Assembly (NCBI GenBank): GCA_964550935.1
Contig: CAZKBB010000039.1
Location: 1-25,496 of the forward strand
Reading direction: 5' to 3'
From: JBCBSP01 sp964550935
GTDB taxonomy: Bacteria; Pseudomonadota; Alphaproteobacteria; Caulobacterales; Maricaulaceae
DNA length: 25,496 nucleotides
The notes below the pieces were generated by a model. The model did no database searches and was not told where the DNA came from. It was given only the letters and a program-made list of their open reading frames with translations. The first letter of the stretch is position 1. Every line of letters starts with the position of its first letter. The position numbers and the translations under genes are program-made. Shown here piece by piece: positions 7,611 to 15,640 of this stretch.

Positions 7611-8396
7611 ATGCTGATCGATACGCACATCAACATCCACGCCGAAGCCTTCGACGCGGACCGCGACGCCGTGCTGGCCCGCGCGCGCGAGGCCGGCGTC
7701 TCGCCGATGATCGCGATCTGCTCGCGCCTGTCGGATCTGGAGACGGTCCAGGCGATCGCCGATCGCCACGCCGACGTGTTCTGCACCGTGGGCGCGCATC
7801 CCCATCACGCCAAGGATCGCCCGGACGTCACCGCCGACCACCTCATCGAGATGGCGGCCCATCCCAAAACGGTGGCGATGGGCGAGACGGGGCTCGACTT
7901 TTACTACAATCACAGCCCCGCCGAGGCTCAGTTCCCCAGCCTGCGCGCCCATATCGAGGCCGCGCGCCGGACCGGCCTGCCGATCATCCTGCACTGCCGC
8001 GACGCCGACGAGCCCATGGCCGATCTTCTGGAAGAGGAGATGGGCAAGGGCGCGTTCAAGGCGCTTTTGCACTGTTACACGGGCGGGGAGGAGCTGGCGC
8101 GCCGCGCCGCGGCGCTGGGTTGCTGGTTCTCCGCCTCAGGCATCATCACCTTCAAGAAGGCCGAGGACGTGCGCGCGATCTTCCGCGACCAGGTTCCAAA
8201 TGACCGGGTGATCATCGAGACGGACTGCCCGTATCTCGCGCCGGTGCCGAACCGCGGAAAACGCAATGAACCCGCATACTTGACTCATATTGCTCAGAAG
8301 CTGGGAGAGCTAAAAGGCTGGGACGCCGTCGAGACCGCGGCGCGCACGCGCGCCAACACGCTGGCGCTGTTCGACCGGCTGAAGGACGCCGCATGA
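7611..8396 (+). CDS. tatD: TatD-family metal-dependent hydrolase
   Basis: A 261-residue TIM-barrel hydrolase related to TatD/YcfH DNases, which act as 3'-5' exonucleases or deoxyribonucleases. Recognisable metal-site elements are Glu92 in GETGLDFYY, His128 in ILHCRDA, His154 in LLHCYTGG and Asp205 in IETDCPYLAP. The first motif is unusual: the family normally begins DSHxHLD with two histidines, while here it reads DTHINIH, so His6 is kept but position 8 is Asn. His10 might substitute. This could alter metal affinity or specificity. ATG follows the holB stop by one base and the stop overlaps the next gene by four bases. Bases 8261-8320 are less GC-rich than the rest. Confidence 0.9.
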   Translation: MLIDTHINIHAEAFDADRDAVLARAREAGVSPMIAICSRLSDLETVQAIADRHADVFCTVGAHPHHAKDRPDVTADHLIEMAAHPKTVAMGETGLDFYYNHSPAEAQFPSLRAHIEAARRTGLPIILHCRDADEPMADLLEEEMGKGAFKALLHCYTGGEELARRAAALGCWFSASGIITFKKAEDVRAIFRDQVPNDRVIIETDCPYLAPVPNRGKRNEPAYLTHIAQKLGELKGWDAVETAARTRANTLALFDRLKDAA

Positions 8397-9250
8397 GCGC
8401 GGTTCTGCGCCTCACCATTCTTGGCTGCGGCTCTTCGGGCGGGGTGCCGCGGGTGGACGGCGACTGGGGCGATTGCGATCCGAGCGAACCCAAAAACCGG
8501 CGGCGGCGCTGCTCCGTGCTCGTCGAGCGCGCCGAAAGCGAGGCGGATTTGAAGGCCGGCGAGGCGACGCGGCTCTTGATCGACACCTCGCCGGATCTGC
8601 GCGAACAGCTTCTGGAGGCTCAGGTTTCCAGCCTCGACGGGCTCGCGTTTACGCACGATCACGCCGATCAGAGCCACGGCATCGATGACGTGCGCGCCAT
8701 CGTCTATCGCCGCGCCAAGCGCCTGCCGGCGTATATGAACGCGCACACGCGCACCCAGCTCATGCAGCGCTTCGGTTACATCTTCGAGACGCCGCCGGGC
8801 TCAGGCTATCCGCCGCTTCTGGAGCTTCAGGCGATGGAGGAGGGCGCGCAGCACGGCGTCGACGGTCCGGGCGGCCGGCTGAGGTTCAGCACCTTCACCG
8901 TTGAGCACGGCTCGATCCCGTGCGCCGGCCTGCGGATCGGGCCGGCCGCCTATACGCCGGATGTTTCGGGCATGCCGGAGGCTGCGTTCGACGCGATCGA
9001 GGGCGTCAGCGTCTGGATTGTCGACTCATTGCGAGACAAGCCGCATCCGAGCCACGCGCACCTGGCGCTGAGCCTGGACTGGCTCGCACGCGCCAATCCG
9101 TCGCTCGGCGTATTGACGAACCTCCACATCGATCTGGATTATCGCGCGCTCTTGAAGCGCTGCCCGGAGCGCGTGCGCCCGGCATTCGACGGGCTGGCGG
9201 TGACGCTGCGCGAGGCGGACGGCGAAATCCTCAATGTCTCAGAGCCTTAG
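8393..9250 (+). CDS. MBL-fold metallo-hydrolase (PhnP-like)
   Basis: A 285-residue metallo-beta-lactamase-fold enzyme. The start LTILGCGSSGGVPRVDGDWGDCDP is typical of the PhnP-like phosphodiesterase branch that often follows tatD. The metal motif THDHADQSHGID supplies His88, His90, Asp92 and His95. Later ligands are probably in VEHGSIP, TPDVSG and SHAHL. C-P-lyase pathway PhnP hydrolyses cyclic ribose phosphates, but no phn genes are nearby, so I infer a general cyclic-phosphodiesterase-like role and assign no symbol. ATG overlaps the tatD stop by four bases, making it the last gene of the tmk-holB-tatD unit. The stop is followed by the AT-rich gap with the dif-like site. Confidence 0.88.
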   Translation: MSAVLRLTILGCGSSGGVPRVDGDWGDCDPSEPKNRRRRCSVLVERAESEADLKAGEATRLLIDTSPDLREQLLEAQVSSLDGLAFTHDHADQSHGIDDVRAIVYRRAKRLPAYMNAHTRTQLMQRFGYIFETPPGSGYPPLLELQAMEEGAQHGVDGPGGRLRFSTFTVEHGSIPCAGLRIGPAAYTPDVSGMPEAAFDAIEGVSVWIVDSLRDKPHPSHAHLALSLDWLARANPSLGVLTNLHIDLDYRALLKRCPERVRPAFDGLAVTLREADGEILNVSEP

Positions 9251-9274
9251 CATGGGCTGATATCACCCCCTAAT

Positions 9275-9302
9275 GTTTCTCATAATATTTATTATGCGCA
9301 TT
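9275..9302 (-). other. Candidate chromosomal dif site (XerC/XerD recombination site)
   Basis: Read on the minus strand, 28 bases form an 11-6-11 structure: arm AATGCGCATAA, centre TAAATA, arm TTATGAGAAAC. The E. coli dif arms are GGTGCGCATAA and TTATGTTAAAT around TGTATA, so the XerC-side arm differs at two positions and the XerD-side arm keeps TTATG. The inner halves CATAA/TTATG are perfect inverted repeats. The site lies in an AT-rich intergenic gap, very unlike the surrounding GC-rich DNA. Genes to its left (2605-9250) all read towards it, and genes from 10242 to 22709 read back towards it. GGGNAGGG octamers at 5967 and 7519 on plus, and at 9862, 15611 and 23185 on minus, also point to it; one at 4391 points away. 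Confidence 0.8.
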
Positions 9303-9392
9303 TTGCGGATGGGAGCGCTCAGCGCCCTCGACGATCCAAGCGACGCGCCCTAAGCCTCTCCCCGATCGCTTCGAGCCGCCGGATAAAGAGCC

Positions 9393-10235
9393 ATGCCAGA
9401 CGCTGATCGACCTGACGCGTTCCAAGCCGCGCTCGACGAGACGCAAGCGCCGATGGCGCGGCTTCTGGCTGTGATGCGTGCGCTGCGTGATCGCGAGCAC
9501 GGCTGTCCCTGGGATCGGAAGCAGGACTTCTCCACCATCGCGCCCTACACGATCGAGGAAGCCTATGAGGTCGCCGACGCGGTCGAACGCGGCCGCATGG
9601 ATGACCTGCGCGAGGAACTCGGCGATCTCCTCTTCCAGGTCGTGTTCCACGCCCAGATGGCTGATGAGTCCGGCCAGTTCAGTTTCGACGACGTCGCGCG
9701 CGCCATCGCCGACAAGATGGTCCGTCGCCACCCGCATGTCTTCGGGTCCGCAGTTGAGCGCGACGCCGCCGCGCAGACCCGCGCCTGGGAGGCTCAAAAG
9801 GCTGAGGAGCGCGCGCGCAAGGGCGGAGATGACGCCTCCGTGCTGGCCGACATCCCCCTCGCCCTGCCCGCGCTGACGCGCGCTGAGAAGATCATGAAGC
9901 GCGCCGCGCGCGTCGGCTTCGACTGGCCCACGATCGAGGGCGTTTTCGCCAAGATCGACGAGGAGTTGGCCGAAACCCGCGAAGCGGTCGGCGAAGGCGA
10001 CCCCGATCACGTCGCCGAAGAGATCGGGGACCTGCTGTCCACCGTCGTGAACCTCGCCCGCAAGCTGAAAATCGACCCCGAAGCGGCCCTGCGCGCCTCC
10101 AACGCGAAGTTCGAACGCCGCTTCCGCTCGATCGAGCAAGCCCTTGAAACACAGGGCCGCTCTCCGGCTGAAGCGACGCTTGATGAGATGGAGGCGTTGT
10201 GGCTTAAGGCCAAGACCGCCGAGCGGGCGCGGTAA
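9393..10235 (+). CDS. mazG: Nucleoside triphosphate pyrophosphohydrolase MazG
   Basis: A 280-residue housekeeping pyrophosphatase that hydrolyses non-canonical or excess (d)NTPs to the monophosphates. Two tandem MazG domains are visible. The first has CPWDRKQDFSTIAPYTIEEAYE and EELGDLLFQVVFHAQMA. The second has RVGFDWPTIEGVFAKIDEELAE and EEIGDLLSTVVNLARK. Both keep the EExxE/ExxD magnesium-binding acids, although the first domain usually has a structural rather than catalytic role in E. coli MazG. Length matches the family. ATG at 9393 starts 90 bases after the dif-like site; only a weak AAAGAG precedes it. It converges with hflX, with six bases between the stop codons, so there is no room for a separate terminator. 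Confidence 0.95.
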   Translation: MPDADRPDAFQAALDETQAPMARLLAVMRALRDREHGCPWDRKQDFSTIAPYTIEEAYEVADAVERGRMDDLREELGDLLFQVVFHAQMADESGQFSFDDVARAIADKMVRRHPHVFGSAVERDAAAQTRAWEAQKAEERARKGGDDASVLADIPLALPALTRAEKIMKRAARVGFDWPTIEGVFAKIDEELAETREAVGEGDPDHVAEEIGDLLSTVVNLARKLKIDPEAALRASNAKFERRFRSIEQALETQGRSPAEATLDEMEALWLKAKTAERAR

Positions 10236-10241
10236 GCGCCC

Positions 10242-11579
10242 CTACTCCGCCGCGGCGCGCATGCGGCTCTGTTCCACGCCCGGAAAGCGCCGGCGGAAGC
10301 GCCCCGCATCAGGCGGCGTAAGGCGTGCGACCGCGTAGATCACGCCGGTATCGGGATCCGTGCGGTCGTCGGTCACCTCGCCGTTCTCGTGGACCCAGGC
10401 GAGCGCTTCGGCCTCCTCAGGCGCGATGCGCAGACGCAGGATCTCGTCGTCGGCGGCGAGCGCGGCCTCGATCTCGGCCATCAGGGTCTCGACGCCCTCG
10501 CCCGTTTCAGCCGAGACCGCGGCAACGGCCGACGCGCTCGGTTGTTTCGGCAGGCGCGCGCGCCACTGCGCGACATCCCGGTCGTCCGACTCGAGCAGAT
10601 CGATCTTGTTCCAGGCTTCAATCACGCGCTGACCGTGTTCGGGCCCGGCCTCGAGCGCATCGAGCACGGATTCCACGTCCGCCTTGCGCCCTTCATTGTC
10701 GGGATCGGAGAGGTCGCGCACGTGGACCAGGATGTCGGCTTCGCGCACCGCCTCAAGCGTGGCGCGGAAAGCCGCGATCAGCTCGGTCGGCAGATCGGTG
10801 ATGAAGCCCACCGTGTCGGACAAAAGGATCTTGCGGCCTGAGGCGGTGCGCACCGCGCGCACGGTCGGATCGAGCGTGGCGAAGGGCATGTCCTTGGCCA
10901 TGACCTTGGATTTTGAGAGCCGGTTGAACAGGCTCGACTTGCCCGCGTTCGTGTAGCCGACAAGCGCGACGGTGGGCCATGGCGCGGCCTCGCGGCGCTT
11001 GCGGTGCAGCGCGCGGGTGCGTTTGACCTCTTCAAGTTCGGCGCGAAGCTTGGCCATCTGGTCAGAGATGATGCGCCGGTCGGTTTCGATCTGGCTTTCG
11101 CCGGGACCGGCCAGGAAGCCGCGCCCGCCGCGCTGGCGTTCAAGGTGGGTCCAGGTGCGCACCAGGCGCGAACGCGCATAGGTGAGCCGCGCAAGCTCGA
11201 CCTGAAGCCGGCCTTCGCGCGTCTGCGCGCGCTCAGAGAAGATCTCGAGGATCAGCCCGGTGCGGTCGATCACCTTGGCTTTCCACGCCTTTTCAAGGTT
11301 ACGCTGTTGCACCGGCGACAGCGCGGCGTCCACGACCACGGCCTTGACGCTTCGCTCGGCGATTTCTTCGGAGATTTCCGCAAGCTTGCCGGCGCCGAAA
11401 TACGTTCCCGCATCAATCCGGCGCAGCGCTTCTATGCGGGCGTCCTCGACCACCAGCCCGACGGCCTCGCACAGCCCGCACGCCTCTTCCAGCCGCGCTT
11501 CAGCGCGCGCCGGTTCGCCGCCCGGCGATTGGGGATGGATCACCAGTGCGGTGTCGGCCTGGGTCTCGCGCTCGATCAA
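10242..11579 (-). CDS. hflX: GTPase HflX
   Basis: A 445-residue ribosome-associated GTPase that splits stalled or stressed 70S ribosomes. The N-terminal HflX domain contains DAGTYFGAGKLAEI and the conserved GGRGFLAGPGESQIETDRR. The G domain has G1 GYTNAGKS (208-215), G3 DTVGF (255-259) and G4 NKID. A short C-terminal domain follows. The start is inferred to be TTG at 11577-11579, forming a TTGA overlap with the hfq stop; no in-frame ATG occurs early, so the rarer start is favoured. This fits translational coupling to hfq, the usual partner. Confidence 0.94.
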   Translation of the reverse strand: MIERETQADTALVIHPQSPGGEPARAEARLEEACGLCEAVGLVVEDARIEALRRIDAGTYFGAGKLAEISEEIAERSVKAVVVDAALSPVQQRNLEKAWKAKVIDRTGLILEIFSERAQTREGRLQVELARLTYARSRLVRTWTHLERQRGGRGFLAGPGESQIETDRRIISDQMAKLRAELEEVKRTRALHRKRREAAPWPTVALVGYTNAGKSSLFNRLSKSKVMAKDMPFATLDPTVRAVRTASGRKILLSDTVGFITDLPTELIAAFRATLEAVREADILVHVRDLSDPDNEGRKADVESVLDALEAGPEHGQRVIEAWNKIDLLESDDRDVAQWRARLPKQPSASAVAAVSAETGEGVETLMAEIEAALAADDEILRLRIAPEEAEALAWVHENGEVTDDRTDPDTGVIYAVARLTPPDAGRFRRRFPGVEQSRMRAAAE

Positions 11580-11845
11580 TCGGCGGGTCCCGCGTCGGAG
11601 TCGGTTTCGTCCTTGTCGCCGTCGAACAGCTGGACCGGCTGGCTCGGCATGATCGTGGAGATCGCGTGCTTGTAGACCAGCTGGATCTGTCCCTCGCGAC
11701 GCAGAAGAACGCAGAAATTATCAAACCAGGTGACAACGCCCTGCAGCTTCACCCCGTTGACGAGGAAGATGGTCAGCGGCGTCTTGCTCTTGCGGACCGT
11801 GTTGAGGAACGTGTCCTGCAGGTTTTGTCTTTTATCTTGCGACAT
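11576..11845 (-). CDS. hfq: RNA chaperone Hfq
   Basis: An 89-residue Sm-like protein that forms hexamers and pairs small RNAs with mRNAs. The Sm1 region (QDTFLNTVRKSKTPLTIFLVNGVKLQGVV) and Sm2 region (WFDNFCVLLRREGQIQLVYKHAISTI) are intact, with the characteristic YKHA motif. The C-terminal tail is short and acidic, as in other alphaproteobacteria. A GAGAGG ribosome binding site precedes the ATG by four bases. It leads an hfq-hflX operon whose promoter should lie in the 108-base gap before dat. Confidence 0.98.
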   Translation of the reverse strand: MSQDKRQNLQDTFLNTVRKSKTPLTIFLVNGVKLQGVVTWFDNFCVLLRREGQIQLVYKHAISTIMPSQPVQLFDGDKDETDSDAGPAD

Positions 11846-11953
11846 GTGCCTCTCGCAGCGCGTATCGGCCCGTTCGGCCGGTCGTTTCGTTAGGTAGCCG
11901 CGCGCGCGCCCGCGGACAACCGTTCCTTTGTGCAGCGCAGCGAACGCCGATCA
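11846..11953 (-). promoter_or_regulatory. Intergenic region upstream of hfq
   Basis: This 108-base gap separates dat from the co-oriented hfq gene. It must hold the hfq leader with its GAGAGG site and probably the hfq promoter. No convincing -35/-10 boxes or strong terminator for dat could be fixed by eye; GC-rich alternating purine/pyrimidine runs dominate. Confidence 0.35.
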
Positions 11954-12802
11954 TCATGCGCTCTCAGCGTATCGCCGCCTGAGCGCGACCGAGAACGCGC
12001 CCGGGCGCCCCTCGCCCACCGGCCGCCCATCTATGGTAACGACCGGCGTCACGAAGGAGTTCGCCGAGGTGATGAAGGCTTCACGCGCGGCGAACGCCTC
12101 GTCGAGCTTGAACGCGCGCTCCTCGATTCGCCAGCCTTGGGCTTCGGCCAACGCGAAGATGGCTGCGCGCGTAATGCCGTGCAGGATCAAATTATCCGTC
12201 GGCCGGGTCACCAACCCGCCGTTTTCAGTCAAAATCCATGCCGTCGAGCTGGTGCCTTCCGTGACATAGCCGCGCTCATCGACAAGCCAGGCCTCATAAG
12301 CACCCGCCGCGCGCGCGGCCTGCTTCGCCAGAACATTGGGGAGCAGGGACACGCTTTTGATATCGCAGTGCTTCCAGCGTTCGTCAGGATAGCTGATCAC
12401 GCCAACCCCCGCTTCGGCGCGCGCATCGACCGCAGCCGCGTTCACCGCGCGCGCGGTCACCACGAGGGTCGGGCGCGGGCGCGGATCGGGAAAGGCGTGA
12501 TCGCGCCGGGCCGCCCCGCGGGTGACCTGCAGATAGACCAGCCCGTCGCGCACGCGGTTGCGCCGCATCGTCTCGCGCAGCACGGTCAGCAAGGCCCCCT
12601 CGCCCATGGGCGCTGCGATGTCCAGCTTCTTCAAGGAGCGATAGAGCCGCTCCATGTGGCCGCGCTGATCCTTCAGCCGGCAGCCGCGCACCGCCCAGAC
12701 TTCGTAGACGCCGTCGGCGAACTGGAAGCCGCGATCCTCTACCCGCACCGCCGGGGCGTCGAGCGGCACATAGGCTCCGTTCACGTAGGCGATGCGCGAC
12801 AT
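11954..12802 (-). CDS. dat: D-amino acid aminotransferase (class IV PLP)
   Basis: A 282-residue fold-type IV PLP enzyme, predicted to transaminate D-amino acids such as D-Ala with 2-oxoglutarate. It starts with YVNGAYVPLDAPAVRVEDRGFQFADGVYEV, a D-AAT-type N-terminus. The PLP lysine is Lys149 in DIKSVSLLPNV. VTEGTSSTAWIL and TDNLILHGITR form the phosphate-binding part, and ITSANSFVTPVVTIDG is the conserved C-terminal segment. Branched-chain aminotransferases and aminodeoxychorismate lyases share the fold, but the RWKHCDIKS and LLPN pattern favours D-AAT. It starts ten bases after the trkH stop and lies between the Trk genes and hfq, a common alphaproteobacterial arrangement. Confidence 0.9.
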   Translation of the reverse strand: MSRIAYVNGAYVPLDAPAVRVEDRGFQFADGVYEVWAVRGCRLKDQRGHMERLYRSLKKLDIAAPMGEGALLTVLRETMRRNRVRDGLVYLQVTRGAARRDHAFPDPRPRPTLVVTARAVNAAAVDARAEAGVGVISYPDERWKHCDIKSVSLLPNVLAKQAARAAGAYEAWLVDERGYVTEGTSSTAWILTENGGLVTRPTDNLILHGITRAAIFALAEAQGWRIEERAFKLDEAFAAREAFITSANSFVTPVVTIDGRPVGEGRPGAFSVALRRRYAESA

Positions 12803-12812
12803 GGGGCGGACG

Positions 12813-14207
12813 TCAGTCCCTGCTTAGGATTACGAAGAGCGCGGAGACCAGCACAACCACTTCGAGCCGGCCGGCGATCATAGCGGGGATGAGCGCATAA
12901 AGCACCGGCTCGGGCAAGGCGGCGTAGTCAGCGCCTGCGACCGGGCCGGCGTTGGCGAGCGCGGCTCCGGCGAGCGCCCAGGCCTGTCCGAACTCTGCGC
13001 CGGCCAGCCCGACCGCCACCGCGCCGAGGCCGAGCGCCAGGGGATAGGCGAGCGCATAGACCGCAACGCTGAGCAGGGCCTCCTCATCGACGCTGCGCCC
13101 GGCGAAGCGGGTCTGCACGGCTGCGGACGGGTGAGAAAGAAGCTCCAGCTCCTCGCGCGCGCGGCGCAGCAACAAGAGCACGCGCGGCGCCTTCAGCCCG
13201 CCGGCGGTCGACACCGCCGAGCCGCCGATGAGCGCCAGCGCCACGAGCACGACGACCGGCACCGGCGCGCCCGCAGCGGTCTCGTATCCCGCCGTTGTCA
13301 CAGCGAACCAGGCGTCGAGGGCGCCGGCGGGGATGGCCCCCGGCCCGGCCGTTACAGCCGCGCCGAGTGCGCAGGCCGCCGAGAGGATCAGCATCAGGCG
13401 CAAGTCACCGGGCGCGCGTACGAAGCGCCGGCGCGTGGCGAGTTCGTACTGCAGCGCCATGTTCCAGGCGCCGAGCCCGCACAGCACCGCCACCACGAGG
13501 ATCGCGCCGGGCGGCAGCCAGTCCGCCAGCGGGCCCGATTGCGGCGCCATGCCGCCGGTCGCGATGGCGGACATGGCCAGCGGCAACGAGTCTGATGCGC
13601 GCGCGCCGAACACCAACAGCAAGAGCGCGCCTGCCGCCGTCAGCGCGGCGTAGAGCGCGCCCATGCGCCTGAAGGCGCGGCCGAAATTGGTGAACAGGTC
13701 GTCGCCCTCAACCGTCAACAGCGTGGAGCGCTGAAGGCCGGGTCCGCGCGCGTCGAGCGAGGCGAAGATCGTGACCGCCAGCATGACGCTGGCCAGCCCG
13801 CCCAGCCATTGCAGCAGACCGCGCCAATACACGATCGAACGTGCGGCCTCACTCGGGTCGATGACCGAGGCCCCTGTCGTCGTCATGGCCGAATAGGCTT
13901 CAAAAACGCCGGGACCGGCGCCGCCGGCCGCCGCGGCCAGCGGCGGCGCGGCGAGGAGCGGCGTCGTCGCCCAGCCGTAGAGCAACAGGCGAAGCGAGGT
14001 CGCCGTCCCAGCGGGCCGTCGCGCGCCATGAGCGGCCGCAAGCGCGAGCCCGCCGAGGAACAGACCCGTAGCAGCGGTGACCGCGAACCCGCGCGCAATC
14101 TCCGCCTCGCCCGCCGCGGCCGCGGCCAGGGCGAAGGGCGGCGCGCACGCGCCTACACTCGCCCAGCACCAGCCGAGCGCGGAGATCAGGCGCGGGGAGA
14201 CCGCCAT
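12813..14207 (-). CDS. trkH: Potassium uptake protein TrkH
   Basis: A 464-residue inner-membrane K+ translocation subunit. Four pore-loop motifs with the conserved selectivity-filter glycine are visible in order: AMTTTGASV, AIATGGMAP, VTTAGYET and LANAGPVAG. They are separated by hydrophobic helices consistent with the four M1-P-M2 repeats of the family. GGSAVSTAGGLKAPRVLLLL corresponds to the region joining repeats three and four. The protein is slightly shorter than E. coli TrkH and unusually Ala-rich. It lies four bases downstream of trkA, its gating partner. The N-terminus before the first repeat seems short, but no better upstream start is evident. Confidence 0.9.
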   Translation of the reverse strand: MAVSPRLISALGWCWASVGACAPPFALAAAAAGEAEIARGFAVTAATGLFLGGLALAAAHGARRPAGTATSLRLLLYGWATTPLLAAPPLAAAAGGAGPGVFEAYSAMTTTGASVIDPSEAARSIVYWRGLLQWLGGLASVMLAVTIFASLDARGPGLQRSTLLTVEGDDLFTNFGRAFRRMGALYAALTAAGALLLLVFGARASDSLPLAMSAIATGGMAPQSGPLADWLPPGAILVVAVLCGLGAWNMALQYELATRRRFVRAPGDLRLMLILSAACALGAAVTAGPGAIPAGALDAWFAVTTAGYETAAGAPVPVVVLVALALIGGSAVSTAGGLKAPRVLLLLRRAREELELLSHPSAAVQTRFAGRSVDEEALLSVAVYALAYPLALGLGAVAVGLAGAEFGQAWALAGAALANAGPVAGADYAALPEPVLYALIPAMIAGRLEVVVLVSALFVILSRD

Positions 14208-14211
14208 GGCG

Positions 14212-15585
14212 CTAGAAATATTCCAGGCTGACGCGGAACATCTGTTCGACCTTGTGCACGTGGCTCTTCATGGCGAAGAACACGATGCGATCATTCTCCT
14301 TGATGATCACGCCGTCGCGCTTGAAAAACACCTTGTCGCCGCGCACGAGCGCGCCCGGCGCAATGCCCTCAGGCAGATCCAACCCGTCGAGCGGCTTGCC
14401 GATCAGCGGAGATGTCGCAAGCGTGACGCCCTCCAGCGCCTCGGCCTCCCCGCCGGCCAGCGTCTGCAGCCCGGTGATCCGGCCCCGGCGGATGTGCTGC
14501 AGGATGGTCGAGACGGTCACCGCGCGCGGATCGATCATCACGTCGATGTCGAGCGCGCGCTTGACCGGAGCGAAGGCCTGGTCGTTGACGAGGGTGAGCG
14601 TCCGGTCCGCGCCCTCGCGCTTGCTCATCACTGCGGAGAGGAGGTTCACCTTGTCGTCGTTGGTCAGACAGATGGCGAGCTCGGCTTCGTGTACGCCAGC
14701 CTCGTGCAGGATCCGCCGGTCGAGCCCGTCGCCGTGCAGGACCACGGTGCGACGCAGCGATTCAGCGGCGGCCTCGGCGCGCGTCTTGTCGGACTCCACA
14801 ACGCGCACCCGCACCCCTGCGACGCGCTCCAGCGCCTTGGCGACGTACAGCCCGATATTGCCCGCCCCGACGATCACGACGCGGCGCGCCCGGTTTGCAG
14901 CCCTCCCGAACACGTCGAGCGCACGCGCCGCGTCGGTGGAGGCGACGGTGATGTAGGCGTCGTCGCCGGGCATGAGCGGGTCGCCGCCTTCCGGCACGAA
15001 AAGCGTGCGGTCCCGGTGCACGCCGACGATGTCGACCTGCAGCTCTGGAAACAGATCCAGGATCTGATCGCGCGAACTGCCGGCCACCGGCGAGTTTTCG
15101 TCTACGCGCAGGCCGAGCAACTGGACACGTCCGCCGGCGAACGGCGCTGTGGTGAACGCGCCGGGCGTCTCCAGACGTTGAAGGATGGTGCGCCCGACTT
15201 CGAGTTCCGGCGAGATCGTCACGTCGATGGGCAGAGCGCCGGTGGAGAAGATGTCGCGCCAGGCCTTGTCGAGATAGCTCTGCGCCCTGACCCGCGCGAT
15301 GCGCATATGGGTCTTGAACAAAGAGTGGGCGATCTGACAGGCGACCATGTTGGTCTCGTCGGAATAGGTCGCCGCGACCAGCAGATCGGCCTCGCGCGCG
15401 CCGGCGCGCTCTAGAACGTCAGGATGGGAGCCGTGGCCGACGACGCCGCGCACGTCGAGATCGGTCGTGACGGCGTCGATCAAGTCCTGCGACCAGTCCA
15501 CGACGGTGACGGCGTTGCCTTCCTTGGCGAGCTCGCGCGCGATCCCGTAGCCGACGCGGCCCGCGCCGCACACCACAGCTTTCAT
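14212..15585 (-). CDS. trkA: Trk system potassium uptake regulator TrkA
   Basis: A 457-residue peripheral membrane protein that gates TrkH in response to nucleotides. It has two RCK halves. The first Rossmann domain begins MKAVVCGAGRVGYGIARELAKEG with the GxGxxG loop and Asp30 at the end of beta-2. The second begins RRVVIVGAGNIGLYVAKALE at about residue 233. Each is followed by a TrkA-C domain (LGLRVDENSPVAG and GVTLATSPLIGKPL). The length matches E. coli TrkA. It is 55 bases downstream of ntrX on the same strand, so co-transcription with the ntr genes is possible. Confidence 0.96.
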   Translation of the reverse strand: MKAVVCGAGRVGYGIARELAKEGNAVTVVDWSQDLIDAVTTDLDVRGVVGHGSHPDVLERAGAREADLLVAATYSDETNMVACQIAHSLFKTHMRIARVRAQSYLDKAWRDIFSTGALPIDVTISPELEVGRTILQRLETPGAFTTAPFAGGRVQLLGLRVDENSPVAGSSRDQILDLFPELQVDIVGVHRDRTLFVPEGGDPLMPGDDAYITVASTDAARALDVFGRAANRARRVVIVGAGNIGLYVAKALERVAGVRVRVVESDKTRAEAAAESLRRTVVLHGDGLDRRILHEAGVHEAELAICLTNDDKVNLLSAVMSKREGADRTLTLVNDQAFAPVKRALDIDVMIDPRAVTVSTILQHIRRGRITGLQTLAGGEAEALEGVTLATSPLIGKPLDGLDLPEGIAPGALVRGDKVFFKRDGVIIKENDRIVFFAMKSHVHKVEQMFRVSLEYF

Positions 15586-15640
15586 GGTCGCTCCGTCCGG
15601 GCCGACCGGCCCCTGCCCCGCCTGATGATCCCCGCGACCG

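Noticed and set aside
10233..10246. Bidirectional terminator between mazG and hflX
   Set aside because: Only six bases separate the stop codons and no T-tract hairpin is present.
11930..12883. 317-codon plus-strand open frame
   Set aside because: It is antisense to dat, whose PLP motifs are clear; no domain features were seen.
14077..15414. 445-codon plus-strand open frame
   Set aside because: It lies opposite trkA and the trkH start, is rich in Arg, Gly, His and Val with no recognisable motif, and is the usual antisense shadow in GC-rich coding DNA.
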